Source: Bacilli bacterium
GTDB lineage: Bacteria; Bacillota_I; Bacilli_A; RFN20; CAG-826
DNA: 64,000 bases
Assembly: GCA_024399115.1 (NCBI GenBank)
Contig: JAKSHZ010000007.1
Coordinates: 1 to 64,000, forward strand
Direction of reading: 5' to 3'
This document shows, in pieces, positions 1-9,063 of this stretch; the stretch's first letter is position 1; each line of letters opens with the position of its first letter. The notes under the pieces were generated by a model. It had not been told where the DNA came from. It saw only the letters and a list, made by a program, of their open reading frames with translations, and did not search any database. The position numbers and the translations under genes are program-made.

Positions 1-829
1 GGAGCTGATTATTAAATAAAAACAATCTTTCTAGAGATTCTAAATATTTAGATAAAGTATTTCTGCTCATTGATTCGTTATCAATACTTTTAATATCGTT
101 TAACAGCTTTAATTCACTAGCGGTTGTTGATTCGTTTCTTGCTAACGATCTTAGCAATAAATTCGTGGTGTGCTCTTTATATTCTACACCATCACCCAAT
201 TTATTTAAGTCTTCCTTGCAAACGCCTTCCATATATGAACGAGGCATGATGTGCGCATTTTCTTCCTTAACATCAATATTTTGAGGCCAGCCACCTCTGG
301 TTATGTAATATGCTATTTTCTCAAGAGGTACGTCATCTAGCATTTGTTTATTAATTTTTCCCTCACACAAATCTTTTAATGACACAAGACCACTTGAATC
401 TCCAGATTCGTACAACGACATAGTATTCATGCGAAGACTCACTATTCTTCCAGTACCGCTATGTAACTTTCCTTTTGTCTTTGGAGTTGATGAATCAGTC
501 AATATTATTTGCCCCTTCCCACCTCTAAAATCTATTTCCGCTCTTGTTGCATCCCAAATCGATGGAACCTCTTGCCATTCATCGATCATTCGAGGCGTTT
601 CTCCTTGAAGTATTAATTTTGGATCCAGCTCAGCGAGCTGTCTATTTGAAAAGCCGTTTTTAGGATCGCCAACAAGAAATTCACTATTTGAATGAAATGA
701 TGAGGCCCAAGTTTTACCACACCATTTAGGACCTTCTATGCATAATGCTCCGCAAACATCTAAATATTTATCAATAACATTATCGATTACACGTTTTTTA
801 TATTTCTCTTTATTTACAATTTTATCCAT
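1..829 (-). CDS. DUF4143-type AAA ATPase, C-terminus cut off by window edge
   Basis: The reading frame is open from an ATG at 829 down to position 1 (about 276 codons seen). It was translated by eye. Near the N-terminus is the Walker A GPKWCGKT, followed by an RMIDEWQEVPSIWD segment that serves as Walker B. Both are hallmarks of the ATPase family with an AAA_14 domain and a C-terminal DUF4143 nuclease-like or winged region. A good ribosome site (GGAGGA) lies 7 bases before the ATG. The family is widespread in gut Firmicutes, usually as isolated genes, and its function is unknown. It is transcribed away from the c-di-GMP operon, whose terminator lies upstream of it, so it is probably a separate unit. 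Confidence 0.85.
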   Translation of the reverse strand, partial: MDKIVNKEKYKKRVIDNVIDKYLDVCGALCIEGPKWCGKTWASSFHSNSEFLVGDPKNGFSNRQLAELDPKLILQGETPRMIDEWQEVPSIWDATRAEIDFRGGKGQIILTDSSTPKTKGKLHSGTGRIVSLRMNTMSLYESGDSSGLVSLKDLCEGKINKQMLDDVPLEKIAYYITRGGWPQNIDVKEENAHIMPRSYMEGVCKEDLNKLGDGVEYKEHTTNLLLRSLARNESTTASELKLLNDIKSIDNESMSRNTLSKYLESLERLFLFNNQL

Positions 830-848
830 GGGCTTATCCTCCGAAGCA

Positions 849-877
849 AGTTTATCAAATTGAGCAACTTTTGTAAA
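849..877 (-). promoter_or_regulatory. Promoter of the DUF4143 gene
   Basis: On the minus strand, TTTACA (872-877) and TAAACT (849-854) are separated by exactly 17 bases, about 20 bases ahead of the start codon. The -35 box lies in one copy of a tandem repeat. Confidence 0.5.
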
Positions 878-906
878 TATTATTGAGCAACTTTTGTAAA
901 TATTAT
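861..906. repeat. Two perfect tandem 23-bp repeats in a promoter region
   Basis: The 23-base unit beginning TGAGCAACTTTTGTAAATAT occurs at 861-883 and again at 884-906, followed by a decayed start of a third copy. Each copy carries the same -35-like TTTACA on the minus strand, so the repeat may be a duplicated operator or promoter segment of the DUF4143 gene. Confidence 0.8.
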
Positions 907-1013
907 TGATCAATTTTTATATACACTAGAAAACAAAATGTAATAATTCCTGTGGTCAGCCTCACATGTTATGTTAGTTTTTGTTCTTACTAGGTTTAAT
1001 AAAAATTGATTGC

Positions 1014-1040
1014 GTTAAAAAACGCCTAGTTAAGGCGTCT
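1014..1040 (-). terminator. Intrinsic terminator at the end of the nine-gene c-di-GMP operon
   Basis: On the minus strand, ACGCC and GGCGT arms (1034-1038 and 1022-1026) enclose a 7-base loop, followed by a run of T. It lies 20 bases past the last stop codon. Confidence 0.85.
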
Positions 1041-1059
1041 TTTCGATATATCCGAGTAT

Positions 1060-4000
1060 TTAGTTGACTCTGATTGCTTCGATTAAAGCAGGGAGCTCTA
1101 ATGGTTCGTAGAAATAGAAACCTTGGATGAGAGCTTGTTTTGTGTTTTCTCTAATCAAGCTAAATTGATCTTTGTTTTCAACACCGACAACAGAAGTAGC
1201 AATATTGAAGCCTTCAGCAATCTTAATTAATTCTTGTAAAGCCTTCAAGCTTGCCTTATTAGTGTCGATATCCTTAATAAGAGGACGTGGAATCTTTATT
1301 TCAGAAATATCTAATGCATGGATCTTATCTAATGAAACATATCTACCAGTGTATTGGTCGACTGAGACGTAGATACCAAGTTGTTTTAACTTAGGAACGA
1401 TTGTCTTAAATTCGAGATAGTGGTCACCAAGCTCTTTTTCGTTAATTTCGAAAGATAAGAAGTTCTTTGGAAGTGGTGTTCTAGAGAATAACTTGTTGAT
1501 ATTTTTTAAGAAGGATTCATCTGCGAAGTAAGAATAGTCTGTGTTAAGTGATAAACGGTTGAATTCGTGTACTTTAAATAGACCAGAGCCTTGTTTGAGA
1601 TATAAATCACCAATGTATTCAAGCAAAGCTTCAGTAATAATACCGATTTTATTTGTTTGACCAGCGACTTTAATAACTTCGAAAGCCCTAAGTTGTTGAT
1701 TACGATAATCGTCACTTAAACGGATAAGGATTTCAGCGCCTTCAATGTGTCTATTAGTTGAGTTAACCATTGGTTGAAGTTGAACTTTGAATGTCTTTTC
1801 TTTGAATGACTTCTCAATGACTTCATTAATGAAGGCAGAACGTGAAGCACGACGGAAGTATTTATTACCTTCGAAGTAGATTTCATCGATATGGTGTTTA
1901 TGGTCATATTCAGTAATAACTACCTCAGTATGACGTAATAAGTCCTTATATGTAGCGTATTCTTGAGGATATTTGACTGCGATGTAGTTCAAATTGAGCG
2001 GAATAAATTCTTGATCGTCAATTTCGATGAATTGAGTCTTTGATGCGTTATAAATCATTTCACAAACATCGATGATTTCAGTACGACCTGAATCAGGAAT
2101 GATAAGAGCGAGTTTAGAGTTATCGTATAGATAGAATCTAAGTTCTCTATTTGATTTATTTGTTAAATAGTCAGTAAATTTACGGACATACATAACGTAT
2201 CCTTCACTACCATAAGCTTCTAAAATTTTCTTATAGTTTTGGATTTCAAGGACTAAGATGTAACCTCTGCTTTGGATGTTATAAACGTTCTCAACGTCTT
2301 GAACAAGTGAGTGATATGAGTTAATTAAGAAGTCGTGATCAAAACGGTTAGTGTTACCTTCTTCGTCATTTTCAACAGGCTTAACTAAGATACGAGTAAC
2401 ATCATTTTTCTCATCGTTAAGAACTAATGAAGATTCGTAAGAAACGTTCTTATGAGTCTTAATGACTTTTTGCTTCATTGTAATTGGACACTCTTTACAT
2501 GGAGCGTCATTGTTATAGATTGCTTTGTAGCAAGGTTGAGTCAAATCAGCTTCGAAGAAATCTTCAAAGTTTTTAGAAGTGAACAAAATTTCATGAGTAT
2601 TTTTGTTGATGCCATAAAGCATATAGTTAGATAACTTCATGATGATATCACTTCTATCAATAGCGGCTTGTAAACGGCCAGATTGACTATATTCGTGTAA
2701 GATTGAGCCAACTTGGTTACAGATAATGTATGTAGCTTGACGTAAGTAAGAGTCGAAGTTCATTTCACGTCTATAATTAGCAAAATAAATTAACGCAGCT
2801 GATCCCATATCATCCTTATATAAATATAAGTAACCAGAAGTTAAACTGAATTTATCTAAATATGATCCTAAAATTGCGTTTAAGTGAGAACGTGATGAGA
2901 AGAAGTATGTATTATCGTCATCGACGATTTGTTCTGCTGCAGCTAAGAAGTCACTATTGATGAATTCGCCTTCTTTTTGGAAAATAGATTCCTTATTATT
3001 AACCGCAATGTAGTTATAGTATTTATTGATTCTATCGTCACGAGCAATAACGCCATAATAATCAGCGTTAATGTACGCAGCGAAAGTATTGAGCATTTTT
3101 CTTATGTCTCTCTTAATATTTGATTTTTCTACGTTATCGATTCTGATAGCAGAAAGGTTAGTAATTAATTGGTTAGAACGGTTAAGAGAGTGAGAACCGT
3201 GCATAACAGTTTCGTTAGTTGATTTATTGATACGATCTGGGATATAGAAGTTGATATTCATTGCTTGACGATTAGCGTAACGTAAGTCAGAAATGATATC
3301 AGGAATATCACTGAATGGATACATAACAACACTAACTCTAGCCATAGTCAAAGCCTTACCGTTTGGGGTATCTTTAACCATTGAAGCGTTTTTGATGAAG
3401 AATTCGACTTCTTCTTTAAGTCTATTAACTGAGTCGATTTGTGGGATATAAAGGATGTAACCTGAATCATCAGAGTTATCTGAAAGAATAGTGTTTTCGT
3501 AGTCGAAAATTCTATTGATATGTCTAACGATTTCAGTAGTAGTTTGGCCAATTAATGTATCAAGCTTTTCACCATAGGTGATGTATAAGAAAGCATTCTT
3601 ATACGCTTGAGACATCATGATAATTTCAGGAATATTTCTCACGAAAGAATCATATTTTATTGTGTTTAATTTAGGGTTAGAAGGTTCTAATTTTAATGAG
3701 CTATAATCAAGAGATCTTGAATAAACAATACTTCTTTGTAAGTGCCTTTCAGCTACATCAAGAGCATTATTTAACTCATCATATTCTTTGGCTTTATTTT
3801 CTGGGAATCTATCGAATGTTTGTTTGTTTTTTGTGATGTCTTCGACGATTTGTTTACTTGTTAAGAATAATTTTTTATAGCAGAGGTTATAGACTCTGAT
3901 GTTAGTGAAGATTAATAAACCTAAGATAATTGCGAATGAAGAAACTAAGAAGATGATTTCGTAGTAGAAGTTAGCACGTTCGGCGCCATTCATAGCAACG

Positions 4001-4119
4001 AATGTAATTACAATAGCGCCAGCAAGGATGATTAAAAGAGACACAATAAATACTGTGACATATACAAGCATGATGCCTTTAATTGAAGGAATGAATTTTC
4101 TTTTTTTCTTCTCACTCAT
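1060..4119 (-). CDS. Large membrane protein with degenerate GGDEF-like and EAL domains
   Basis: This 1019-residue protein has two N-terminal membrane helices (about residues 15-40 and 52-72), a long cytoplasmic middle with a degenerate GGDEF-like fold and probably a GAF-like segment, and a C-terminal EAL domain (about 770-1019). The GGDEF signature is replaced by YDNSKLALI. In the EAL part, GAEILIRL keeps the first Glu, and the Asn, FEINE, Lys and QGFY positions are kept. The paired aspartates are DQ instead of DD, and the AEGV position reads VVGV, losing a metal or catalytic Glu. It is therefore probably a c-di-GMP sensor or scaffold rather than an active phosphodiesterase. It is the last gene of the riboswitch-controlled operon, with a strong AAGGAGGT site before its start. 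Confidence 0.85.
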   Translation of the reverse strand: MSEKKKRKFIPSIKGIMLVYVTVFIVSLLIILAGAIVITFVAMNGAERANFYYEIIFLVSSFAIILGLLIFTNIRVYNLCYKKLFLTSKQIVEDITKNKQTFDRFPENKAKEYDELNNALDVAERHLQRSIVYSRSLDYSSLKLEPSNPKLNTIKYDSFVRNIPEIIMMSQAYKNAFLYITYGEKLDTLIGQTTTEIVRHINRIFDYENTILSDNSDDSGYILYIPQIDSVNRLKEEVEFFIKNASMVKDTPNGKALTMARVSVVMYPFSDIPDIISDLRYANRQAMNINFYIPDRINKSTNETVMHGSHSLNRSNQLITNLSAIRIDNVEKSNIKRDIRKMLNTFAAYINADYYGVIARDDRINKYYNYIAVNNKESIFQKEGEFINSDFLAAAEQIVDDDNTYFFSSRSHLNAILGSYLDKFSLTSGYLYLYKDDMGSAALIYFANYRREMNFDSYLRQATYIICNQVGSILHEYSQSGRLQAAIDRSDIIMKLSNYMLYGINKNTHEILFTSKNFEDFFEADLTQPCYKAIYNNDAPCKECPITMKQKVIKTHKNVSYESSLVLNDEKNDVTRILVKPVENDEEGNTNRFDHDFLINSYHSLVQDVENVYNIQSRGYILVLEIQNYKKILEAYGSEGYVMYVRKFTDYLTNKSNRELRFYLYDNSKLALIIPDSGRTEIIDVCEMIYNASKTQFIEIDDQEFIPLNLNYIAVKYPQEYATYKDLLRHTEVVITEYDHKHHIDEIYFEGNKYFRRASRSAFINEVIEKSFKEKTFKVQLQPMVNSTNRHIEGAEILIRLSDDYRNQQLRAFEVIKVAGQTNKIGIITEALLEYIGDLYLKQGSGLFKVHEFNRLSLNTDYSYFADESFLKNINKLFSRTPLPKNFLSFEINEKELGDHYLEFKTIVPKLKQLGIYVSVDQYTGRYVSLDKIHALDISEIKIPRPLIKDIDTNKASLKALQELIKIAEGFNIATSVVGVENKDQFSLIRENTKQALIQGFYFYEPLELPALIEAIRVN

Positions 4120-4133
4120 ACTTATTTACCTCC

Positions 4134-4868
4134 TTACATCTTGACGATATCAGTACGTCCAATTTCTCCGATAACAGAGACAACTGCTTTACCGACATTA
4201 GTGTATTGATCTAATACATGGAGATAGTCTTCAATTTGACTATCGGCACCAACTTTTCTACCAACAACTGAAATAGCTGCGAAAGGAACATCGTGAAGTT
4301 TAGCAGCGACAGCGATGCCACCAATTTCGCTAGAAAGAACGGTGTCTTCTTGGATACCGAAAAGTTTGTTATTCTCTTGAATATCATTTAATTGGTCTTT
4401 ATTTTCTGGATGGTAGTTTCTTGAAATAAATGAAACCTCTTTGGCGTTTATGCCTGATCTAGAAATTAAAGCTTCTGAAATTGAGTTAGTGATTTCTGTG
4501 CTAGGTTGGAAAGATTGTTGGAAACCTTTAATTTGACCTTTTGATACCTTTTCAACATCTGTTAAATTGACATCAGAAATGTAGACATCTTTTGCAATAA
4601 CGATGTCTCCAATTGATAATGTATCGGTATATGCTTGAATTTCACCAACATCGATAACTAAGATAGCCATATATTTTTCAATAATGTAACTAGTGACAAG
4701 ACCTGAAACATATGAAGAATAAACGTCCTTAACTAAAATAACGCTTTGGTTAAAAATTTCACCTGTGTATGCAGTGAATTGATTAAGAATACTGACTTCT
4801 TTTTTGTTTTTCAAAATACTAGAAAAGTAAAGAATATCATCGTTTGAACTGCCGACTAATAAAATCAT
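4134..4868 (-). CDS. Diverged MTA/SAH nucleosidase-fold (PNP_UDP_1) protein
   Basis: The 244-residue protein resembles 5'-methylthioadenosine/SAH nucleosidases. A central stretch with VSGLVTSYIIEK and LVIDVGEI matches the family core, and SSEIGGIAVAA followed by VPFAAISVVG matches the region that carries the catalytic Glu and the nucleoside-binding segment. The family's conserved Asp after the last strand (normally SDxAD-like) is not visible; the segment reads GRKVGADSQ. It may bind rather than cleave nucleosides. No signal peptide is present. Its ATG overlaps the stop of the EAL gene (TAATG), so the two are translationally coupled, and the degenerate EAL protein follows 14 bases on. A role in nucleotide signalling is inferred from this position. 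Confidence 0.65.
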   Translation of the reverse strand: MILLVGSSNDDILYFSSILKNKKEVSILNQFTAYTGEIFNQSVILVKDVYSSYVSGLVTSYIIEKYMAILVIDVGEIQAYTDTLSIGDIVIAKDVYISDVNLTDVEKVSKGQIKGFQQSFQPSTEITNSISEALISRSGINAKEVSFISRNYHPENKDQLNDIQENNKLFGIQEDTVLSSEIGGIAVAAKLHDVPFAAISVVGRKVGADSQIEDYLHVLDQYTNVGKAVVSVIGEIGRTDIVKM

Positions 4869-6415
4869 TAGTTATTCCCTCCTTTTTTAGCGTTTTTCTT
4901 TTCATATTTATTTTCTAATAAGAAGTTATCGTAAGCTTCTTTAGAAATAGGACGCGAATAATAGTAACCTTGAATGACGTCGCAATGTAATCTTCTAAGG
5001 ATTTCAACTTGTTTAGGGTTATCAACACCTTCAGCGATTGATTCCATGCCATTAGCGACACAAAGGTTAATTAAATAACGAACTGATTCACGAGTTTTTT
5101 CATCTTCAACGATATTGTCGATTAATGACTTATCGATTTTAATCTTATCGATTGGTAACTTGTTTAAGTTAGCAATGTTTGAGTAACCAGTTCCAAAGTC
5201 ATCCATAAGGATTTTTAAACCTTGTTCTTTAATCTTTTTAAGGTAAGAGACCGCTAAGAATGAGTTAGCTTGAGAAGTACTTTCAGTAATTTCGATTTCG
5301 ATGTATTTAGGGTCGATTTCGTATGATTTTAAAGTATTAACTAAGTCATTTAAGAAGTTAGGTGCGTAGAATTCGTAAAGTGAGAAGTTAACAGAAACAG
5401 GTAAAAGTCTTCTACCTCTACGTTTTGTTTCTGATAAGTCTTCACAGACTGCCTTAAAGACGTACATATCAATATCGTGCATGATACCGCCTTCTTCAGC
5501 CTTAGGAAGGAATTTATCTGGTCCAGAGAAACCATATTTAGGAGAATTCCATCTAATTAAAGCTTCAGAACCAACGACTTCGTTAGCTTTTAAAGAGAAC
5601 TTAGGTTGATAGTAAACTAAGAATTCCTTATTCTCCATAGCACGTTCAATTTCTTTGATGTCGTCATCAGTGACTGTCTTAATGATTTGTTCATCATAAT
5701 AAATCTTCTCTTGGAAGTTCTTTTCAGCGTAGTTACGAGCACTGATTGCGTTATCGATAGATGTGAATAAGTTTTCTTTTGGGTTAGTGACCCTAGTGAT
5801 ACCAAAATAAGGTTGTAAGAAGACGTGAATTTGATGGTCTTCTGCAATCTTAAACAAATCTTTTGCTAAATCATTTGTGAATTTCTCAATAAATTCATGA
5901 TCGCTAAAAGAATATAAGACAAAATATCCGTGGTAATAACAAACAGAGTTATCGTTTCTGATTCTATAACCAGATTTTGTTATTTTTTCAGTTAAATAAT
6001 CAGATAAATATCCATTCATGATGGACATAACTGAGTTACGTGATGTACTTCTAATGATTTGGTTATTTGATGGAGAGAAAACAACTACATATGCGGGTTT
6101 ATTCCTATATCTCCAGAATCTTTTGTGTCTAACACGAACCTCTAAAGCATGTGAGTTATAGAAGTTAGATTTCCTTCCTAAGCTGAATTGATTTTCGAAC
6201 ATCAATTCTTGAGACATAGAAGTAATCATAATGAACATGATTAAATATGCGAAGAACGCAAGTAATACGACAGGAGTAGTAATAAAGAAGACAAGCGAAA
6301 TAATTGGAGTATTTTCCAATCCAAGGAGGTAGAAAACAATGTGGGTGATATAAACGCCTACTACAAGTCCTAACAAGACGAAAAGTCCAAATAATAATGC
6401 TTTTCTATTTTTCAT
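4868..6415 (-). CDS. Membrane-bound EAL-domain c-di-GMP phosphodiesterase
   Basis: This is a 515-residue protein with two N-terminal membrane helices (about residues 7-30 and 38-68), a degenerate GGDEF-like domain (about 80-250, no GGDEF signature) and a complete EAL domain (about 255-500). All catalytic motifs are visible: SEALIRW, VNFS, IEITES, DDFGTGYSN, KIDKS, AEGVD and QGYYYSRP. It should hydrolyse c-di-GMP to pGpG at the membrane. Because the operon sits behind a c-di-GMP riboswitch, the enzyme probably closes a feedback loop on its own expression. It abuts the signal peptidase gene and overlaps the next gene by one base. Confidence 0.93.
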   Translation of the reverse strand: MKNRKALLFGLFVLLGLVVGVYITHIVFYLLGLENTPIISLVFFITTPVVLLAFFAYLIMFIMITSMSQELMFENQFSLGRKSNFYNSHALEVRVRHKRFWRYRNKPAYVVVFSPSNNQIIRSTSRNSVMSIMNGYLSDYLTEKITKSGYRIRNDNSVCYYHGYFVLYSFSDHEFIEKFTNDLAKDLFKIAEDHQIHVFLQPYFGITRVTNPKENLFTSIDNAISARNYAEKNFQEKIYYDEQIIKTVTDDDIKEIERAMENKEFLVYYQPKFSLKANEVVGSEALIRWNSPKYGFSGPDKFLPKAEEGGIMHDIDMYVFKAVCEDLSETKRRGRRLLPVSVNFSLYEFYAPNFLNDLVNTLKSYEIDPKYIEIEITESTSQANSFLAVSYLKKIKEQGLKILMDDFGTGYSNIANLNKLPIDKIKIDKSLIDNIVEDEKTRESVRYLINLCVANGMESIAEGVDNPKQVEILRRLHCDVIQGYYYSRPISKEAYDNFLLENKYEKKNAKKGGNN

Positions 6416-7233
6416 TATTTACCTGCCTTTCCGTTTAACATCTCGTTTAACATTTGTTGTTTGAGTTCTTCTTTTTGCTTATCACTTAAAGAGTCAAATG
6501 TAGAACCGCCATCGCTTGGTGTGTTGTTCTCATCATCACCTTCATCTTCTTTATAAGCTTTAAAGATATCAAGAACTGAAGTGACCATTAAATAGATACA
6601 TGGGATAAGTAAGCAGATGAGTAATCCCCAAACAGATCCAATAAATCTAGAAACGCCACCTAAGAATGTAGAGTTAGATTTAACAACACCAAGATATTCT
6701 TTTTCAGTGAATACTTGGTATTGGCCAACACCAGATTGGTGTTCTGAAATGTTGATACCATGTACGAAGAATTGGTATCTACCATTTCCTTCACTAACGT
6801 CTTCGTTAACAATAACTTTGAAGAGTTGGTGAGTCATAACAACTCCAGTAGGAGTAGTTTGATTTGTGTATTCGCTCATACCTGTACCGACTTTAGTAGT
6901 GTAGGCATCAACGAAAGTCATATTAATAGCGCGATCATCGGTTAATTCAAGTGATAAATCTTTGATTTCGTTCCATTTCTTAACGACTTCTTCTGGTTTA
7001 TCTTGGTATGCGATGATAGCGGTATTAACTTTGTATTTAGGCTCCATTGAGTCTGTTAAGACAACGTATGTTGAAAGACCAAATGAAGTGCCATATCCAT
7101 ATTCATTACGAGTTAAAAGCTTAGAAACGTTCATCACCGCAGCGAATACGAAAATAACACCGAGGATAGCAGTGCCAATCCATTCGATTAATTTTCTAAC
7201 CTTTCCTTTTTGCTTTTTAACTTTTTCTTCCAT
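6415..7233 (-). CDS. sipW: SipW-type (ER-like) signal peptidase I
   Basis: The 272-residue protein has an N-terminal membrane helix (about 16-37), the catalytic serine in TDSMEP (Ser62), and a histidine in VMTHQ (His135) where the bacterial-type enzyme would have lysine. The Ser-His pair is the mark of SipW/ER-type signal peptidases. A second membrane helix lies at about 205-228, followed by an acidic tail ending in LSDKQKEELKQQMLNEM. SipW of Bacillus subtilis matures TasA-type fibre proteins, and this operon encodes three proteins with TasA-like N-termini just upstream. The tail closely resembles that of the small membrane protein at 14018-14380. The start has an AAAGGA site; the previous stop is 8 bases away. 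Confidence 0.92.
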   Translation of the reverse strand: MEEKVKKQKGKVRKLIEWIGTAILGVIFVFAAVMNVSKLLTRNEYGYGTSFGLSTYVVLTDSMEPKYKVNTAIIAYQDKPEEVVKKWNEIKDLSLELTDDRAINMTFVDAYTTKVGTGMSEYTNQTTPTGVVMTHQLFKVIVNEDVSEGNGRYQFFVHGINISEHQSGVGQYQVFTEKEYLGVVKSNSTFLGGVSRFIGSVWGLLICLLIPCIYLMVTSVLDIFKAYKEDEGDDENNTPSDGGSTFDSLSDKQKEELKQQMLNEMLNGKAGK

Positions 7234-7241
7234 AAATTCCT

Positions 7242-9047
7242 TTATTCAGCAGTTTCTTCTACCGATTTAGCTGATTTTTTAGCGGTTTTCTTTCCCTTAG
7301 CTTTAGCTTTTGCCTTTCTAGCAGCTGCTCTAGCTTTTAATTGTGCTTTCTTTTCTTTGAGAAGTTCTTTTTCTTTTTCGGCACGTTTTGCTTTCTTCTC
7401 TTTCTTCTTTTGTTTTGCGATAGCTTTAAGTTCAGCTTCTTTAGCTAAAAGCTTCTCTTTCTTCTTAGCTTTCTTAGCCTTGAGGAGATCTTTTGCTTCT
7501 TGAATTTTACGTGCTGCTTTTTCTTTCTTTGCGAGTTTCTTAGCTAACTTAATTTGTTTATATTTTTCGATAGCTCTTTCTCTAGCAGCGACTTCATCAC
7601 GTTTAGATCTCTTCTTGCCAGCGTTTTCTGCTTCTAATGCTTCTTGTTCTGCTTTTAACTTAGCTTCTTTTTCAGCTTTTCTTGCTTCACGTTCAGCGAC
7701 AACTTCTTCGTCATTAAGTGCTGAATTAATGAGTTGTTCACGAGCTTTCTTTAATAAAGCTTCACGCTCTTTTAATTGTCTAAGCTCTTCTTTACGACGA
7801 GCCATTTCTTCTTCCCATTGACGACGTTCGATATTAGTTTCAACTCTTTGTTCCCAGAGTTTGTATTCTTCTTTCTTACGTCTAATGAGTTTCTTGAGTT
7901 CCTCTAAGTCCGCATTTCTTTCGATGTTTTCCATGATTTCATCTTCATAGTAAGCTTTTTCATAAGCATCTAAGTGTGGTGGAACTCTATGTCTAGCGTT
8001 CATATTGAATAAATATTCTTCATCTATTCTTACAAACGAGATTGGACCTTTATTAAGTGGACCAAATTCGAATATTTCATCATCTAAGTTATTTAAGACT
8101 TTAGGTTTAGCTTCTTTATCGACGAATCTGATTGTAGAAGCACTTGGTTGCTCACTACTAATTGATAAGAAGTTAGCGAGTAAAGTAGTGTTAATATCTT
8201 CGATATCTTTTTTAGTGACATCTGAATAAGTTTCATTAACTTTATGAGTCATACCGATACTGTCATAGCTTTCGATGAACTTATATAAGCGATAGCAGTG
8301 GTTATAGTATGGGTTTTTCTTGATGATGTTAGTCATAATGATTGGGTTACGGACATTACGTTCTGTCTTTAACTTCTTCATAAAGTCAGAGTTATAGTAG
8401 AACATGACGTGTTTTCTAATCTCTAAGATACGGTTGAGATAGTTTTTAGCTTGTTCAATGTCTGCTTCAATTGGTTGAGTGATTTTAACTTTTGTTTCAA
8501 TTTCAACTTCCATGCCATCAACAAGAGACTTGTTTTTAATGTATAAAACGTCCGCATTATTCATACGAACAAATTTTGAGGCATATTCATAACGCTTTTC
8601 GATAAATAACAAAAGACGTCTAATTAAAGTAGCGATGAATTTATTTTCGTATGTAGCGTATTGATCTTCACTTCCGATATTTAAAATCTTAGAAGGGATG
8701 ACGTTACCTTGTTCATCGATTTCTTTAACGTAGTTTGTGTGGCTAGCTAAGTGTTGTACTGATTCAGCGCCGATTTTACGTGCTAATTCAACTTGAACAA
8801 CATCTCCTACAGTCTTAGTAGTGATCTTAGGAGATTTTACGATAGTGCCTAAGTCAAAAATACAGTCTTCGATTTCTTTAATCCAGCTTAAATCGAAAGA
8901 TGAAGACTCAAGTCTTTTCATCTTCAAAATATGAGTTCTACCTTCGACGATATCTTGCCAAATTTCATCAATTTGGTCAGTATCTCTCAAAGAACTCATT
9001 CTTGTGATATATCTTTGATGTAACTTTTCGTATTTTGTTAATTTCAT
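7242..9047 (-). CDS. DUF2357 (McrC N-terminal-like) protein with long coiled-coil tail and no nuclease domain
   Basis: This is a 601-residue cytoplasmic protein. Residues about 1-330 show the DUF2357 pattern, with the typical YENKFIATLIRRLLLF helix (ENKF at 134-137). The same domain forms the N-terminal part of McrC, partner of the McrB AAA+ motor. McrC normally continues into a PD-(D/E)xK nuclease. Here residues about 370-601 are instead a highly charged Lys/Glu/Ala coiled coil ending in a very basic, almost histone-like tail, and I see no nuclease motif. It lies 16 bases after the McrB-like ATPase gene and 8 bases before sipW. Inference: it is the regulatory partner of that ATPase, adapted to a non-nuclease job. 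No clear ribosome site precedes the ATG. Confidence 0.75.
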   Translation of the reverse strand: MKLTKYEKLHQRYITRMSSLRDTDQIDEIWQDIVEGRTHILKMKRLESSSFDLSWIKEIEDCIFDLGTIVKSPKITTKTVGDVVQVELARKIGAESVQHLASHTNYVKEIDEQGNVIPSKILNIGSEDQYATYENKFIATLIRRLLLFIEKRYEYASKFVRMNNADVLYIKNKSLVDGMEVEIETKVKITQPIEADIEQAKNYLNRILEIRKHVMFYYNSDFMKKLKTERNVRNPIIMTNIIKKNPYYNHCYRLYKFIESYDSIGMTHKVNETYSDVTKKDIEDINTTLLANFLSISSEQPSASTIRFVDKEAKPKVLNNLDDEIFEFGPLNKGPISFVRIDEEYLFNMNARHRVPPHLDAYEKAYYEDEIMENIERNADLEELKKLIRRKKEEYKLWEQRVETNIERRQWEEEMARRKEELRQLKEREALLKKAREQLINSALNDEEVVAEREARKAEKEAKLKAEQEALEAENAGKKRSKRDEVAARERAIEKYKQIKLAKKLAKKEKAARKIQEAKDLLKAKKAKKKEKLLAKEAELKAIAKQKKKEKKAKRAEKEKELLKEKKAQLKARAAARKAKAKAKGKKTAKKSAKSVEETAE

Positions 9048-9063
9048 GCGTTAATTTTTAAAG

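Noticed and set aside
861..906. Start of a CRISPR array
   Set aside because: Only two directly adjacent copies exist, without spacers, and no cas genes are in the window.
7210..7821. Plus-strand open frames rich in Phe, Leu and Ala opposite the DUF2357 gene
   Set aside because: They are antisense shadows of a Lys/Glu/Ala-rich coiled coil, lack ribosome sites and have no family resemblance.
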